Shown in pieces: positions 32,321-41,700 of a DNA stretch of 64,000 nt. The stretch covers positions 1 through 64,000 of the forward strand of contig MGUA01000027.1 of NCBI GenBank assembly GCA_001799735.1, in the 5' to 3' direction. This stretch comes from Elusimicrobia bacterium GWB2_63_22 (GTDB lineage Bacteria; Elusimicrobiota; Elusimicrobia; Elusimicrobiales; UBA9959). A program made the position numbers and the translations under genes. Numbering within the stretch: the first letter of the stretch is position 1; every line of letters begins with the position of its first letter. The notes below the pieces were generated by a model that was given only the letters and a program-made list of their open reading frames with translations, searched no databases and was not told the origin of the DNA.

Positions 32321-34963
32321 TTACAGCTTGACGCGCTTGTCTATGACCTTGCGGATCTTGCCGGTGCGCAGCACGCGCTCTATGGAGCCGGGCTTGAGCA
32401 CCTCTATCTCCGGCTTGTCCAGCCACTTCATGCGCACGCTCTCGTGCAGGTCCTCGCAATGCTTCTCTATGGCGCGCCACAGCAGGTCGCCCAGCTCGCC
32501 CGCGCGGGCCAGCGCCGCCGGGTCCTTAACCTCCACGCGGAGTTTCAGTGTGTCGCGGTGGCCTTTCTTGTCTATCACCGCCTGGAAGTTGAAAGTCAGG
32601 TCCGGCACCCGGCCCAGCGCCTCCTGCAGATCGTTGACGAACAGGTGAGCCCCGCCCACGTGGATGCGGTCGTCGCAGCGGCCCAGGATCTCGAACAGCT
32701 TTTCTTTGCGGCCGCAGGCGCAGGGCTTCAGCACCCAGCGGCCCAGGTCGCCCACGCGGTAGCGGATGATGGGCATGTGTTTCTTGGAAAGCCCGGTCAC
32801 CACCAGCTCCCCCACCTCGCCGGGACTCACCGGCTTAAGGGTATCCTGGTCCACGAACTCTATGAACTGGCTGTGGGCGAACAGGTGGTGCTCCCCCTTC
32901 ACGCAGGCCGGGCACTGGAAGCCGATCACGCCGGCGTCGGCCGTGGCGTAGCCGCCGGAGCGCACGTCCACCCCGGGAAAAACGGACTTGAAGAACTTCA
33001 CCATCTCGTCGCCCACGTACTCGCCGCCGTAGAAGATCTTCTTGATAGCCAGCCGGTGTTTGCCCTTATTGGCTTTAACGTACTCCGCCAGCTTCACCAG
33101 GAAGGACGGCAGGCCTATCACGGCCGTCACCTGGAAATCCTCCAGGTAACCCGCGATGTTTTCCAGCGGCAGGTTGCTGCCCACCGGCACCGAGATGGCC
33201 TTGGTGTAGGCTATCGCTTTCTCTACTGAAAGCCAGCTGGACCAGAGGTTGCCGGCGATGAAGAGGTTGGCGATGGTGTCCTTCTCGTTAAGGCCGGCAG
33301 CCTCGTACGTGAAGGCCAGCATCCGGCAGGTATGGTCGTACTCGTGCTGGTCGTAAAAAACGTATTTCGGCTGGCCGGTGGAGCCGCCGCTGGCGAAGAA
33401 GATGCCGCGCTGCACCTTGGAGGTCAGCAGGTCGGAGCTGTCGGGCGGGGTGTTCTCCAGCACGTGGTGTTTCTCCAGGAACGGCACCTTCTGGAAATCC
33501 TCCAGCGACACAATGCGAGGCACGCCTTTAAAATGCCGGCCGTAGAAAGGGCTGCGCTTGCGGGCGTGGTCCACCAGTTCGCTCAGGCGGTCCAGTTGGG
33601 AGGGCTTCTCTTCTATCGGCACCCAGTTCACCAGCGACATCATCGGGTAGATGCCGTCGTGCGGCGAGCCGTTGGCTTCCTCGAGCATCTTGCCGAGCTT
33701 CACCACCCGGGCTATCCCGACGGGGCCCAGCGTTTCCAGCACTTTCTTGCGCTCTATGGAGCCGCCCACGCCCACGGTCTGGATATAGCCGCGCATCGGC
33801 ATCAGCAGGTCCCGGACGGCCTCTATGCTTTCCACGGTCTTGACGTAGAGCACGCGGTTGAGGGGCGAGACCCGGTACACCGGGTCCTTCTCATAGATCA
33901 CCGTCCAATCGGTTTTCGGCGCGGAACTTTCGTAAGCGGCGGCGCCCAGCGCCATGTCCACGCGGGCCAGCTGACGGGCCCTGTTTATCTCCACCTTTTC
34001 GTCGGGGGAAAGCTTGCCCTGCGGCAGCTCGGCCGCCAGGTCGGAGAAATGTTTCTTTGAATATTTGAGGAAATCCGAGGCCAGCGCCTTATGCTTTTTG
34101 GCCGGCGCGATAATATAGAGAGTATGCAGCGACGAGCAGGCCGCCTGGTCCCACAGCGAGGCGTCCACGGCCGCGCGGCGGGCCACGTTGTCCATGCCCT
34201 CGTACTCTATGCAGCTGTCGAACACCACGCCCACGCTGGTCTTGGGGCCGAAACCCTCCACGCGCACGTCGATAGGCGCGATCCTGCGGTAGCTCTGCAC
34301 CGCGTCGTAGCCGCCCCAGACGAACACGGCGTTGACGTGCTTCAGCGCGGCCTCCTCCAACCCCTGGCTGCCGCCCTTCCAGCTGACGATGGCGGCGGAC
34401 TTGGCCAGCACGCCCTTCTCGTCCACTTCGTTGAGGGCGTCCATGAAAAGGTTAATAAAGTTGGACCCGCCCGAGGCGAGCTTCACTATATTTACGTTCT
34501 TGGTCAGGAAGCCGATCACCATGGAGTCCAGGATGCCCAGGAACACGTTGCCGGCACCTACGTGCAGCACCACGCCCTTGGGCAGCGCGCGCACCAGGCC
34601 GGAGTAGCCGCGGCGCTCTACCGGGGCCTCCAGCGCGTAGGGGATGAACAGCTCCATGTTCATGCGCTTGATAAGCGTCTGTTTTTCAAGGATCTCGGGG
34701 ATGACGTCCAGGCTCTTCTCTATGACCGGCCCGGAGAAAGTGATGTGTTCCTTAAGGTGGGCGAGCGCGGCCTTGCGGTATTTCCCGCCCTTGTCGAACA
34801 GCCGGCCGGCCCTGGCCAGCGTGTCGGCGATGTAGTCGCGCGATACCCCGCGCAGCAGCCCCCTGGCCGCCTGGGCCTGCAGGCCGAGCCGTTCCAGTTC
34901 GGCGGGCGTCCAGGCCGTCTTATCCAGGGCTTTCCCGAAAAGGTAGGTGTTGTGTATCTTCAT
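32321..34963 (-). CDS. LuxC-type acyl reductase fused to a PaaK-like adenylating domain
   Basis: 880 residues from ATG 34963, whose ATGA overlaps the LuxE stop. The 1015-residue track version reads LuxE in another frame. Residues about 60-460 are LuxC-like: LHVGAGNVFLG in the nucleotide site and WDQAACSSLH with the catalytic-type Cys near 276. Residues about 465-880 resemble phenylacetate-CoA ligase/F390 synthetase: FFASGGSTGQPK (ATP loop), GGYATADAGVIGFQC, IIRYRVGDLGRW and a C-terminal GSIERVLRTGKIRKVIDKR. LuxC reduces acyl groups to aldehydes with NADPH, and PaaK-type domains make acyl-adenylates or acyl-CoA. The fusion could therefore activate and reduce a carboxylic acid. Substrate unknown. 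Confidence 0.85.
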   Translation of the reverse strand: MKIHNTYLFGKALDKTAWTPAELERLGLQAQAARGLLRGVSRDYIADTLARAGRLFDKGGKYRKAALAHLKEHITFSGPVIEKSLDVIPEILEKQTLIKRMNMELFIPYALEAPVERRGYSGLVRALPKGVVLHVGAGNVFLGILDSMVIGFLTKNVNIVKLASGGSNFINLFMDALNEVDEKGVLAKSAAIVSWKGGSQGLEEAALKHVNAVFVWGGYDAVQSYRRIAPIDVRVEGFGPKTSVGVVFDSCIEYEGMDNVARRAAVDASLWDQAACSSLHTLYIIAPAKKHKALASDFLKYSKKHFSDLAAELPQGKLSPDEKVEINRARQLARVDMALGAAAYESSAPKTDWTVIYEKDPVYRVSPLNRVLYVKTVESIEAVRDLLMPMRGYIQTVGVGGSIERKKVLETLGPVGIARVVKLGKMLEEANGSPHDGIYPMMSLVNWVPIEEKPSQLDRLSELVDHARKRSPFYGRHFKGVPRIVSLEDFQKVPFLEKHHVLENTPPDSSDLLTSKVQRGIFFASGGSTGQPKYVFYDQHEYDHTCRMLAFTYEAAGLNEKDTIANLFIAGNLWSSWLSVEKAIAYTKAISVPVGSNLPLENIAGYLEDFQVTAVIGLPSFLVKLAEYVKANKGKHRLAIKKIFYGGEYVGDEMVKFFKSVFPGVDVRSGGYATADAGVIGFQCPACVKGEHHLFAHSQFIEFVDQDTLKPVSPGEVGELVVTGLSKKHMPIIRYRVGDLGRWVLKPCACGRKEKLFEILGRCDDRIHVGGAHLFVNDLQEALGRVPDLTFNFQAVIDKKGHRDTLKLRVEVKDPAALARAGELGDLLWRAIEKHCEDLHESVRMKWLDKPEIEVLKPGSIERVLRTGKIRKVIDKRVKL

Positions 34964-36129
34964 AGCATCGTAGCGGCGGAGATGGCGCAGCCCTTTAATT
35001 TCTTCACGCCGGCGCGGCCGTGTATCTCCAGCAGCGGGCCGGGCAGGCCGCAGGCGCACTTCGGCCGCACCAGCCCGAAATCCGAGGACAGCACCGACAG
35101 CGACGGGTAGCTGGTGAGGTAAGGGGTGATGAACTGCAGCAGGCCGACCTTGTTGAAGCCCAGCGGCTCCAGCGTGCCGGGGTCGCGGGCGATGACGCGG
35201 CCGTAGTTGGGGATGTGGAAATTGCCCAGGCGGCAGTCCACGTAGGGCACGCCGTGCTCCACCATGCCGAACAGGTCGCGCACGTTGGCCACCGGGACAC
35301 CGAGGTTGTCGGCGAGGATCTTGCGGTAGACCTTCTTGTCCACGGCCTCGTCGGCCAGCGTTTTCCACCCGCCGCCGGTGACCACGCTGCTACCTGGATT
35401 CAGTTTAGGATAGCGGCCGTGCCGTTTTTTAAATTCTTCGGTCAGTTTCAGAGCGAAGGCCGGAAAACCGACCAGCCGCACCAGCGAGCCGGCGGCTTCG
35501 AAGCGCGCCATGGCGTCCACGGCGCCGTCGAGGTCGAAATAAAAATCTTTCTTTTCTTTGCTCCAGCGGAAGGTGTAGAAGATCTCGCCTTTTTTAGTGA
35601 AGCCGCTGAGCAGCTTGTCGGTCCAAGCGGTGCCGAGGTCTTTGGCGACTTCCGGATCGTAGGTAAAGCAGATATAGTCGTGCGCCCGCGCCAGGTCCGT
35701 CAGGCCCAGGCCCTCGAAGACCCGCCAGGCCATGCGCCGCACGCGCATCAGCGAGCCTTTATCCAGCTGCATGCGGGAGCGCTGCCCCGAAGTGCCGCTG
35801 GACTTCAGCTCCAGCACTATCTTCGAATACGGCAGCGTGGTAAGGTCGCGCTCCTTCAGCGCGGCCACAAAAACATACGGGATCTTAGGCACATCGTTCT
35901 CGGTCTTCACCGAGGCGGGGCAAAAGCCTTCGGCCTTGTAGAGCGCCTTAAGCACGCTTGCGTTCCCGCCCTGGAAGTCCAGCGCGGCGCGCATGGCGGC
36001 CAGGAAGGCGCGCGAGGTTTTCGGAGAATACTCGAAAGCCGGCGTTTCGAACAGCGCGTCGAGGGCGCTTCGGCTCTTGAGCGGCTGGTGGAAGGGCGGC
36101 AGCTTGTCCTCTACGGAAAGATCGGCCAT
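34960..36129 (-). CDS. LuxE-type acyl-protein synthetase
   Basis: 389 residues from ATG 36129. The P-loop-like LELKSSGTSGQRSRMQLD, the block GFPAFALKLTEEF, VTGGGWKT and DLFGMVEHGVPYVDC, and the C-terminal KLKGCAISAATML all follow the LuxE pattern. The near-terminal Cys is the residue that carries the acyl group in luminous bacteria. LuxE activates a fatty acid with ATP, loads it on its own Cys and passes it to LuxC. It overlaps the LuxC-fusion by four bases and follows the GNAT gene by seven. No luciferase (luxAB) or luxD thioesterase is present. Confidence 0.88.
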   Translation of the reverse strand: MADLSVEDKLPPFHQPLKSRSALDALFETPAFEYSPKTSRAFLAAMRAALDFQGGNASVLKALYKAEGFCPASVKTENDVPKIPYVFVAALKERDLTTLPYSKIVLELKSSGTSGQRSRMQLDKGSLMRVRRMAWRVFEGLGLTDLARAHDYICFTYDPEVAKDLGTAWTDKLLSGFTKKGEIFYTFRWSKEKKDFYFDLDGAVDAMARFEAAGSLVRLVGFPAFALKLTEEFKKRHGRYPKLNPGSSVVTGGGWKTLADEAVDKKVYRKILADNLGVPVANVRDLFGMVEHGVPYVDCRLGNFHIPNYGRVIARDPGTLEPLGFNKVGLLQFITPYLTSYPSLSVLSSDFGLVRPKCACGLPGPLLEIHGRAGVKKLKGCAISAATML

Positions 36130-36136
36130 GTAGTTC

Positions 36137-37333
36137 CTATTTCTGCTCGGTCTCGAATACCAGTTCGATGTAGTTCTCACGCCAGAGCTTCAGGTATTCC
36201 TTCAGGAAGTTCCGGTACAGCGAGATGATCTTGACGTTGCGGAAGTCCAGGATGTCGAAGGTCCTGGAGAAGACCACGCAGTCGTAACGCTTGTCCTCCA
36301 TGCGCTTGGCGCACGGGAAATAGGCGCTGGGGATAAAGCGCGCGTCCAGCGCGTCGCGCTGGATGGCCGGGGAGTAGGCGTCTATTATCACCTCCACGTA
36401 GGCCATGTCCATCTGGCTGACCTTCTGCGCTATGCTTTCAAGCACCACGGCGAAGCTTTTTTCATTGGTGACGCCGCCCACGACCACGCTGTACTTGTCC
36501 TTCTGGTTGAAGGTCAGGTACACCTCGGTGCCCTGGTCCGGCGTGATCAGGATCAGGTTGGGCTCATGGAAGGGCATGAAGATGCGCTCGAAGAAGCTGT
36601 TGCTCTTCGTCTTCTTCCAGCGGTTCTTGATGAACTCCGGAGCGGTGATCATCTCGAAGTTGAGCAGCGGGATCTTGCTCTTGTGCTCGCTGTACTCCCC
36701 CTTCACGTCCTTTACCTGCGCCGCTTCCAGCTTGATCTGCTTGCGGACTATCTCGTAGAACGGCGCGATCTCCGGGATCACGACCGGCGTCTGCCGGCGG
36801 CGGCCCAGGGCCTTCTCCGTAAAATAGCCGGTCAGGCAGTGCGTCTCGTTATACTGCAGCCGGTTGGAATTGGGGAAGATGCCCAGCTTTATGAAGCCCA
36901 GGCTTTCGGTCAGCTTCTGCGGGGCGTAATTGGCGGTACGGGTGGTGGCGTAGACTATGTCGACGAGGTCCTTGGTCTCGGTAATGTCGTCGAGCACCAG
37001 TTTCATCATCGTGAAAGCCAGGTCGTGCTTGCGGAACTCCTGGCTGACCACGGCGCCGAAGGCCTTGGAGTTGCGGTAGAACAGGTCCAGGGCGTACACC
37101 AGGCTGCCTATCACGCGGCCCTCGCATTCGGCCACCAGCCAGTAGTACTCGTTGTCCTCTATGGCGCGGCGCATCTTCTCCTTGTCCGTCACTATCGGAA
37201 TGGAGTAGTTGCCGCCGTAAACCTCGGCGTAGAGCATCTGGATGCGGCGCATGTCCGGGGTCTTGGCCAGCCGGATGATGATATCCGGCTTGCCTTCGGT
37301 TTTAATTATCTTTTCTATTTTTTTGAGCGCCAT
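36137..37333 (-). CDS. GNAT-fold acyltransferase-like protein with C-terminal extension
   Basis: 398 residues. Residues about 18-180 form a GNAT fold: IIIRLAKTPDMRRIQMLY, WLVAECEGRVIGSLVYAL, the acetyl-CoA loop region VSQEFRKHDLAFTMMKL and YATTRTANYAPQKLTESLGF. The remaining 200 residues are not recognised but include a second alpha/beta half (YVEVIIDAYSPAIQRDALDA, RFIPSAYFPCAKRMEDKRYD) that looks like another GNAT-like lobe. It is the first gene of the LuxE/LuxC-fusion operon. It might acylate a carrier or amine made from the aldehyde, but this is inference. Confidence 0.75.
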   Translation of the reverse strand: MALKKIEKIIKTEGKPDIIIRLAKTPDMRRIQMLYAEVYGGNYSIPIVTDKEKMRRAIEDNEYYWLVAECEGRVIGSLVYALDLFYRNSKAFGAVVSQEFRKHDLAFTMMKLVLDDITETKDLVDIVYATTRTANYAPQKLTESLGFIKLGIFPNSNRLQYNETHCLTGYFTEKALGRRRQTPVVIPEIAPFYEIVRKQIKLEAAQVKDVKGEYSEHKSKIPLLNFEMITAPEFIKNRWKKTKSNSFFERIFMPFHEPNLILITPDQGTEVYLTFNQKDKYSVVVGGVTNEKSFAVVLESIAQKVSQMDMAYVEVIIDAYSPAIQRDALDARFIPSAYFPCAKRMEDKRYDCVVFSRTFDILDFRNVKIISLYRNFLKEYLKLWRENYIELVFETEQK

Positions 37334-37399
37334 ATAATATAATATAGTAAAAATCGGCCTCTTTTGATAATGACCGATATCAGCAATCCGGCGAAAACG

Positions 37400-38176
37400 A
37401 TGAAAACAAACAAACTGCTACTGCTCCTGGCCGCCCTCCCCGCCTTCTGGGGCTGCGCCTCGTTCAACCACGGCGACATCCTGGTGGAGCGCTCGGCCGC
37501 CAAGGCCATGCTGGAGGACGCCTCCATCAGGCCCTTCTCCGAGGTAAAGCTTTCCTGGAAGAACTTCCCCTACCGCTCGGCCAGCGACCTGATAGGCGAG
37601 GGGTCCGTCTCCCGCCCCAAGAAGCCGAAGACCGTCCCGGCGCCCCCGGAGGACTCGGCGGACCTAACCCGCCAGGCCAGGGAGGTCTTCGCGAAGGCCG
37701 GCCTTTACGACAGCCAGAAAGGCTATGGCACGCTCACGCTGGAGATGACCACCTTCGGCCGCTGGACCTACAGGGAGCTGCTGCGCTCCTACCTGGTAGA
37801 CACCAGCTTCATTTTCATCATCCCCTCCGCCCTGCGGGTCAATTATTTCCTGACCGCGGATTTCCAGACCTCTACCGGCACGGCGCGCGTAGAGACCGAG
37901 GCCACCAACAAGACCACCTTCCACCTGCTGCTGGCCCCGCTCTACCCTTTCACCGCCCCTGGCGGCAGGGAGAATAAGCTGCTCAAACAGATGCTGTGGC
38001 GTTCGGCCACCGACGTTTACACAAAGCTGAAGGCCGCGGGGCAGGCCGTACCCGGCGCCGTTCCGGCCGCGCCTGTTGTCCCCGGGGCGGCCGCGCCGGC
38101 GCAGGAAGAGGACCCCGTCCTGGTGCCCCCCGACGAGCCGGCCCGCGACTGGAGAGAAGAGCCGCAGGACGACTGA
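37400..38176 (+). CDS. lipoprotein of unknown function
   Basis: 258 residues from the ATG that begins the type II signal peptide (lipobox FWGC; MKTNKLLLLLAALPAFWGC). The body has strand-like stretches (GYGTLTLEMTTFGRWTYREL, FLTADFQTSTGTARVETEA) as in small envelope lipoproteins, and ends in a Pro/Ala/Glu/Asp-rich tail. The family is not recognised. It is divergent from the GNAT-LuxE-LuxC operon and may share its regulatory gap, but no functional link is visible. A terminator follows. Confidence 0.65.
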   Translation: MKTNKLLLLLAALPAFWGCASFNHGDILVERSAAKAMLEDASIRPFSEVKLSWKNFPYRSASDLIGEGSVSRPKKPKTVPAPPEDSADLTRQAREVFAKAGLYDSQKGYGTLTLEMTTFGRWTYRELLRSYLVDTSFIFIIPSALRVNYFLTADFQTSTGTARVETEATNKTTFHLLLAPLYPFTAPGGRENKLLKQMLWRSATDVYTKLKAAGQAVPGAVPAAPVVPGAAAPAQEEDPVLVPPDEPARDWREEPQDD

Positions 38177-38188
38177 GCCCCGCGCGCC

Positions 38189-38225
38189 AAAAGAAAAAGC
38201 CCCGCAGGAGCGGGGCTTTTTCTTG
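38189..38225. terminator. bidirectional terminator
   Basis: AAAAAGCCCCGC/GCGGGGCTTTTTC between convergent genes. Confidence 0.85.
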
Positions 38226-38236
38226 TCCTGGCGCCT

Positions 38237-38752
38237 TTAGTCGGCGGATTTTTCCGGGGCTTTCTCCGCGGGTTTCTCTTCCGCCGGAGCGGCCTTGGTC
38301 GCTGCGGCCGGGGCGGCCGGCTTCACTTCTTCGGCGGGCGGCAGGCTCTCCAGGCCCTCTTTGGCTTCCTGGACATACACGCTCTCCGGGTTTTCCTTGA
38401 TGAACCTGGCCATGGCCGCGCGTCCGGCGGCCAGGTCGCCGTCGACCACCAGCTGCACCGCGTCGGTCAGCTGCTTCTTCTCGGTCTCGAGCTTCTTGCG
38501 GGCCGCGTCGGAAACGCCGCCTTTCCAGTAGAGGGCCTTGGGATCGCCCCCCTGCTTGGCGCCGCGCACGGCGGCCACGGCGGAAACGCGGGTCTTGGAC
38601 TCCAGTTTCTTATCCACCTTGGACTTCAGGCCCTTGAGCATGTTGGAATACCAGGTCTTCCAGTCTTTTTTCGCGGGCTTCTCGATCGCGTCAGCGGCGT
38701 AGACCGCGTTGAACGAAAATACCAGCACCAGCGCTATAAGAAGTTTTTTCAT
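38237..38752 (-). CDS. small secreted Ala/Lys-rich protein
   Basis: 171 residues with a signal peptide (MKKLLIALVLVFSFNAVYA). The mature part is helical, highly charged, and ends in a 45-residue Pro/Ala/Lys/Glu tail. The segment DGDLAAGRAAMARFIKENPE resembles one TPR-like helix pair. It follows the NHL/TPR giant by about 35 bases in the same direction and may be its operon partner. Function unknown. Confidence 0.65.
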   Translation of the reverse strand: MKKLLIALVLVFSFNAVYAADAIEKPAKKDWKTWYSNMLKGLKSKVDKKLESKTRVSAVAAVRGAKQGGDPKALYWKGGVSDAARKKLETEKKQLTDAVQLVVDGDLAAGRAAMARFIKENPESVYVQEAKEGLESLPPAEEVKPAAPAAATKAAPAEEKPAEKAPEKSAD

Positions 38753-38787
38753 AAGTCTCTCCTTTTCCCTCTCCCCTCACTTTCCCC

Positions 38788-41700
38788 TTATTTCAGAAGC
38801 TTGTCCCCGGTGGACTTCACCGAGGGGTCTATCTTGGCCGCGCGCTCGGCGAAGGCCTTAACGTCGTCCTTCTTTTCGAGCTTGTCGGAAACCCGCGCCA
38901 GGTTAAGCCAGATCTCCGCGTCGTACGGGTCGGCCTTGGCCGCGTCGAAATAATACTTCTTCGCCTCGTCGTAGCGCTTCTGGCCGTAAGACAGGTTGCC
39001 CACGTTATTGAGCGCGGCGGCGTTGAACGGTTCTTTGGCCAGCACGGCCTTGAAATACTTCTGGGCCTCGTCGGTCTCTCCGTTCTGGGCGGTCAGCATG
39101 CCGAGGTTGATGTTGGCGTCGACATCGTCGGGGTTGGCCGCCAGCACTTTGCCGAAGTAGTCCTTGAAGTAGGCGTAGCGGGCCTTCTGCAGGCCGGCGG
39201 CGGCCTCTTTTACGCGGGCGACGAATTTGGCCTTGTCCGGGTAGGAATCCATGTCGCCCTCGGGCAGCGTCACGGGCTCGAATTCAGCCCAGGCGTCGCG
39301 CACCTCTATCACCCTCACGTCTTTTTCGTTCTGGCGGTAGAAGGAGGCGGCGTGCTTGACGGCGTCGTAGAAGTCCTTGCCCACCATCGTCACTTCCAGA
39401 CCCACCCAGAAGGTGTTCTTGTATTTTATCAGGTACTCCTCGGGGATGCCGACCTCGCGGGCGTCGGCGGAGCCGGTGTCGAACATCAGCGAGATATGCG
39501 CCGGGTAGTCCAGCAGCGCTGTCTTCGGGCCGGAGGCCTCCAGCAGCGTGGCGAACAGCGCGGTCAGATCGTCGCAGTCGCCGCTCTTGAGCTTGAGCGT
39601 GCTGCGCGGGAACTGCACCGTGTCCAGCACCATTTCCGAAGAGGATTTCAGGGAGGCGTAGGGGCTGACCGGGTCGGCCAGGTAGCTCAGCCCCTGCTCG
39701 CCCAGCGCTTCCCAGATCATCAGCGAGGTCAGAGTGTTCTCGTTGAGGAAAGGAGCGGCCTCCTCCAGTTTGCCCTTCTCGTTGAGCGCGAAGCGGCTGA
39801 AGCCGAACACCGGGGTGTCCTTGGGAGTGATGAAGTTGGCCAGGCGCGCCGGCTTGTCCCAGACGATGGCGTTCTTGGAGAGCACCTTTACCGGCTTATT
39901 GAGGGTGAAGGTCTTCTCCTCGCCGTCCTGGTAATAGGTCAGCGTCAGCTGGCACTGTATCGGGGTGTCCTCGGTGATGTTGAGGATGCGGTTGTTGAGC
40001 GTGGCGGACAGCGGCACGTCCACCTGAGAGCCGGCCTTCACCTCGGGCACCACGGTGTCGCTCGGGAAGTCCATGAAGTCCTTGAAGAAGAACGAGAGCT
40101 TCACGTTGGAGAAGTCGGTCTCCGTGTTGTTCTTCACGGCTATCTGGCCCACCGGGTTCTTCTGGTAATACTTGTAGTTGGCCGAGAAGATGTAGTTAAG
40201 CGCGGGCGCCACGATCTCCATGGGCGCCACGTTCTTGCTCCCGCCGGCGGCGGAGGCCTCGGCGGCCGGGGCTTCCGGCGGCTTGTAGTAGAAGCCGGCG
40301 GGCAGCGACAGGCCGCCCTGGGCCCCGCTCACGGACAGGCCCGCCACGTAATAGTAGTAGGTGGCCTCTTCGGTAAGCTTATCCTCGAAGGTCTTGCCCT
40401 TGGGCGCGCCGAGCTCTTTGAGTTCGCCGTCGGAACCCTTGGTGCGGTAGACCTTGAAGCCGCCGGTCCAGGCGTTGGACTTGGCGTTCCAGGAAAGGGC
40501 GGCGCCCTTCTCGGCCGCGGCGGCCTTTATGCCGAACGGCTCCTCGGGAAGGTAGCTGATATCGAAACCCAGCAGGCGGGAATTCTCCATGTCGGAGATA
40601 TAGACCTTGTCGTTGCGGAAAGCCAGGTACTGGGGAGCCCAAAGCTCGCGCTCGCCGCGGCCCTTGGCGAAGAAACTGGAAGTAAAGTTGCCGGCGGCGT
40701 CGAAGATCTTTATGTTGAAAGAGCCTTTGTCCAGGATGTAGAAGAAGCCCTTGTCGTCATAGGCGAGGCTGGCGGGGTCCTGCAAGCGCCCGGAATCGTC
40801 CCAGAGGCGCAGGAACTTGCCCATGGAATCCATGACTATAACCTTCTTGAGGACGGAGTCGAGGATATACACGTTCTTCGCCTCGTCGCAGTGCACGGCC
40901 ACCGGGTTGGCAAGGGTCACGTTGCCCATTTCCGGGCCGGCGGCGAAAAGGAACATGCCGTCGGCGCTGAAGGCCTTTATCTTCTTGTTCTTAGTGTCGG
41001 CCACGTAGATATTGCCCTTGGCGTTGACCGCCACGGAGGAAGGCTGGCGGAACTGGCCGTCGCCGGAGCCGCTCTCGCCGAACATATTGTTATAGGTGCC
41101 GTCCGGGTTGAAGATCTGCACCCGGTCGTTGCCGGTGTCGGCCACGTAGATCAGCCCCTTGGCGTCCACGAAGATGCCGCGCGGGGAACGGACCTGCCCC
41201 TGCAGCTTGCCTTCGCGGACCAGGGTCTTCTTGGTGCCCTTGTCGAACAGCGCGAGTTCTTTGGCCTCGGGCAGCCACGCTATCACTTTTCCGTCCGCAG
41301 TGACGGTAAAAAGGTCGGCCTTGGCGGCCTGTTTCTCGGAGGGACCGGTGATCATGAAGCGGTCCAGCAGGCGCGCCTTCGGCAGCTCCGGGCCGGTCTC
41401 GCCGCTCTCGATATTTATCGCTACGACCTTTTTATTATCGTCGTCGCTGAGGTAGACCAGGCCGGCGTCGTCCATGGCGATGTCGCGGAGGTTCTTGAAC
41501 TCCATCTTACCCTTGCCCTTGGTACCGAAAGTGGCGACAGCCTCGCCGAGTGCGGAATATTCGCGGACCTTGCCTTCCTTGGGGTTGATCAGGTAGATCT
41601 GTCCGCGGGCGTCGGCGACGGCCCCATTGTTGGCGGCTTGTATCTCCTTGAGCAGCTTGCCGGTCCTGTCGTATTTATGAAGCAGGGCCTTGTCGGGGTC

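Noticed and set aside
32321-35368. 1015-residue version of the LuxC-fusion ORF
   Set aside because: The first 135 residues are the LuxE coding sequence in another frame. The ATG at 34963 overlaps the LuxE stop and begins the LuxC-like sequence.
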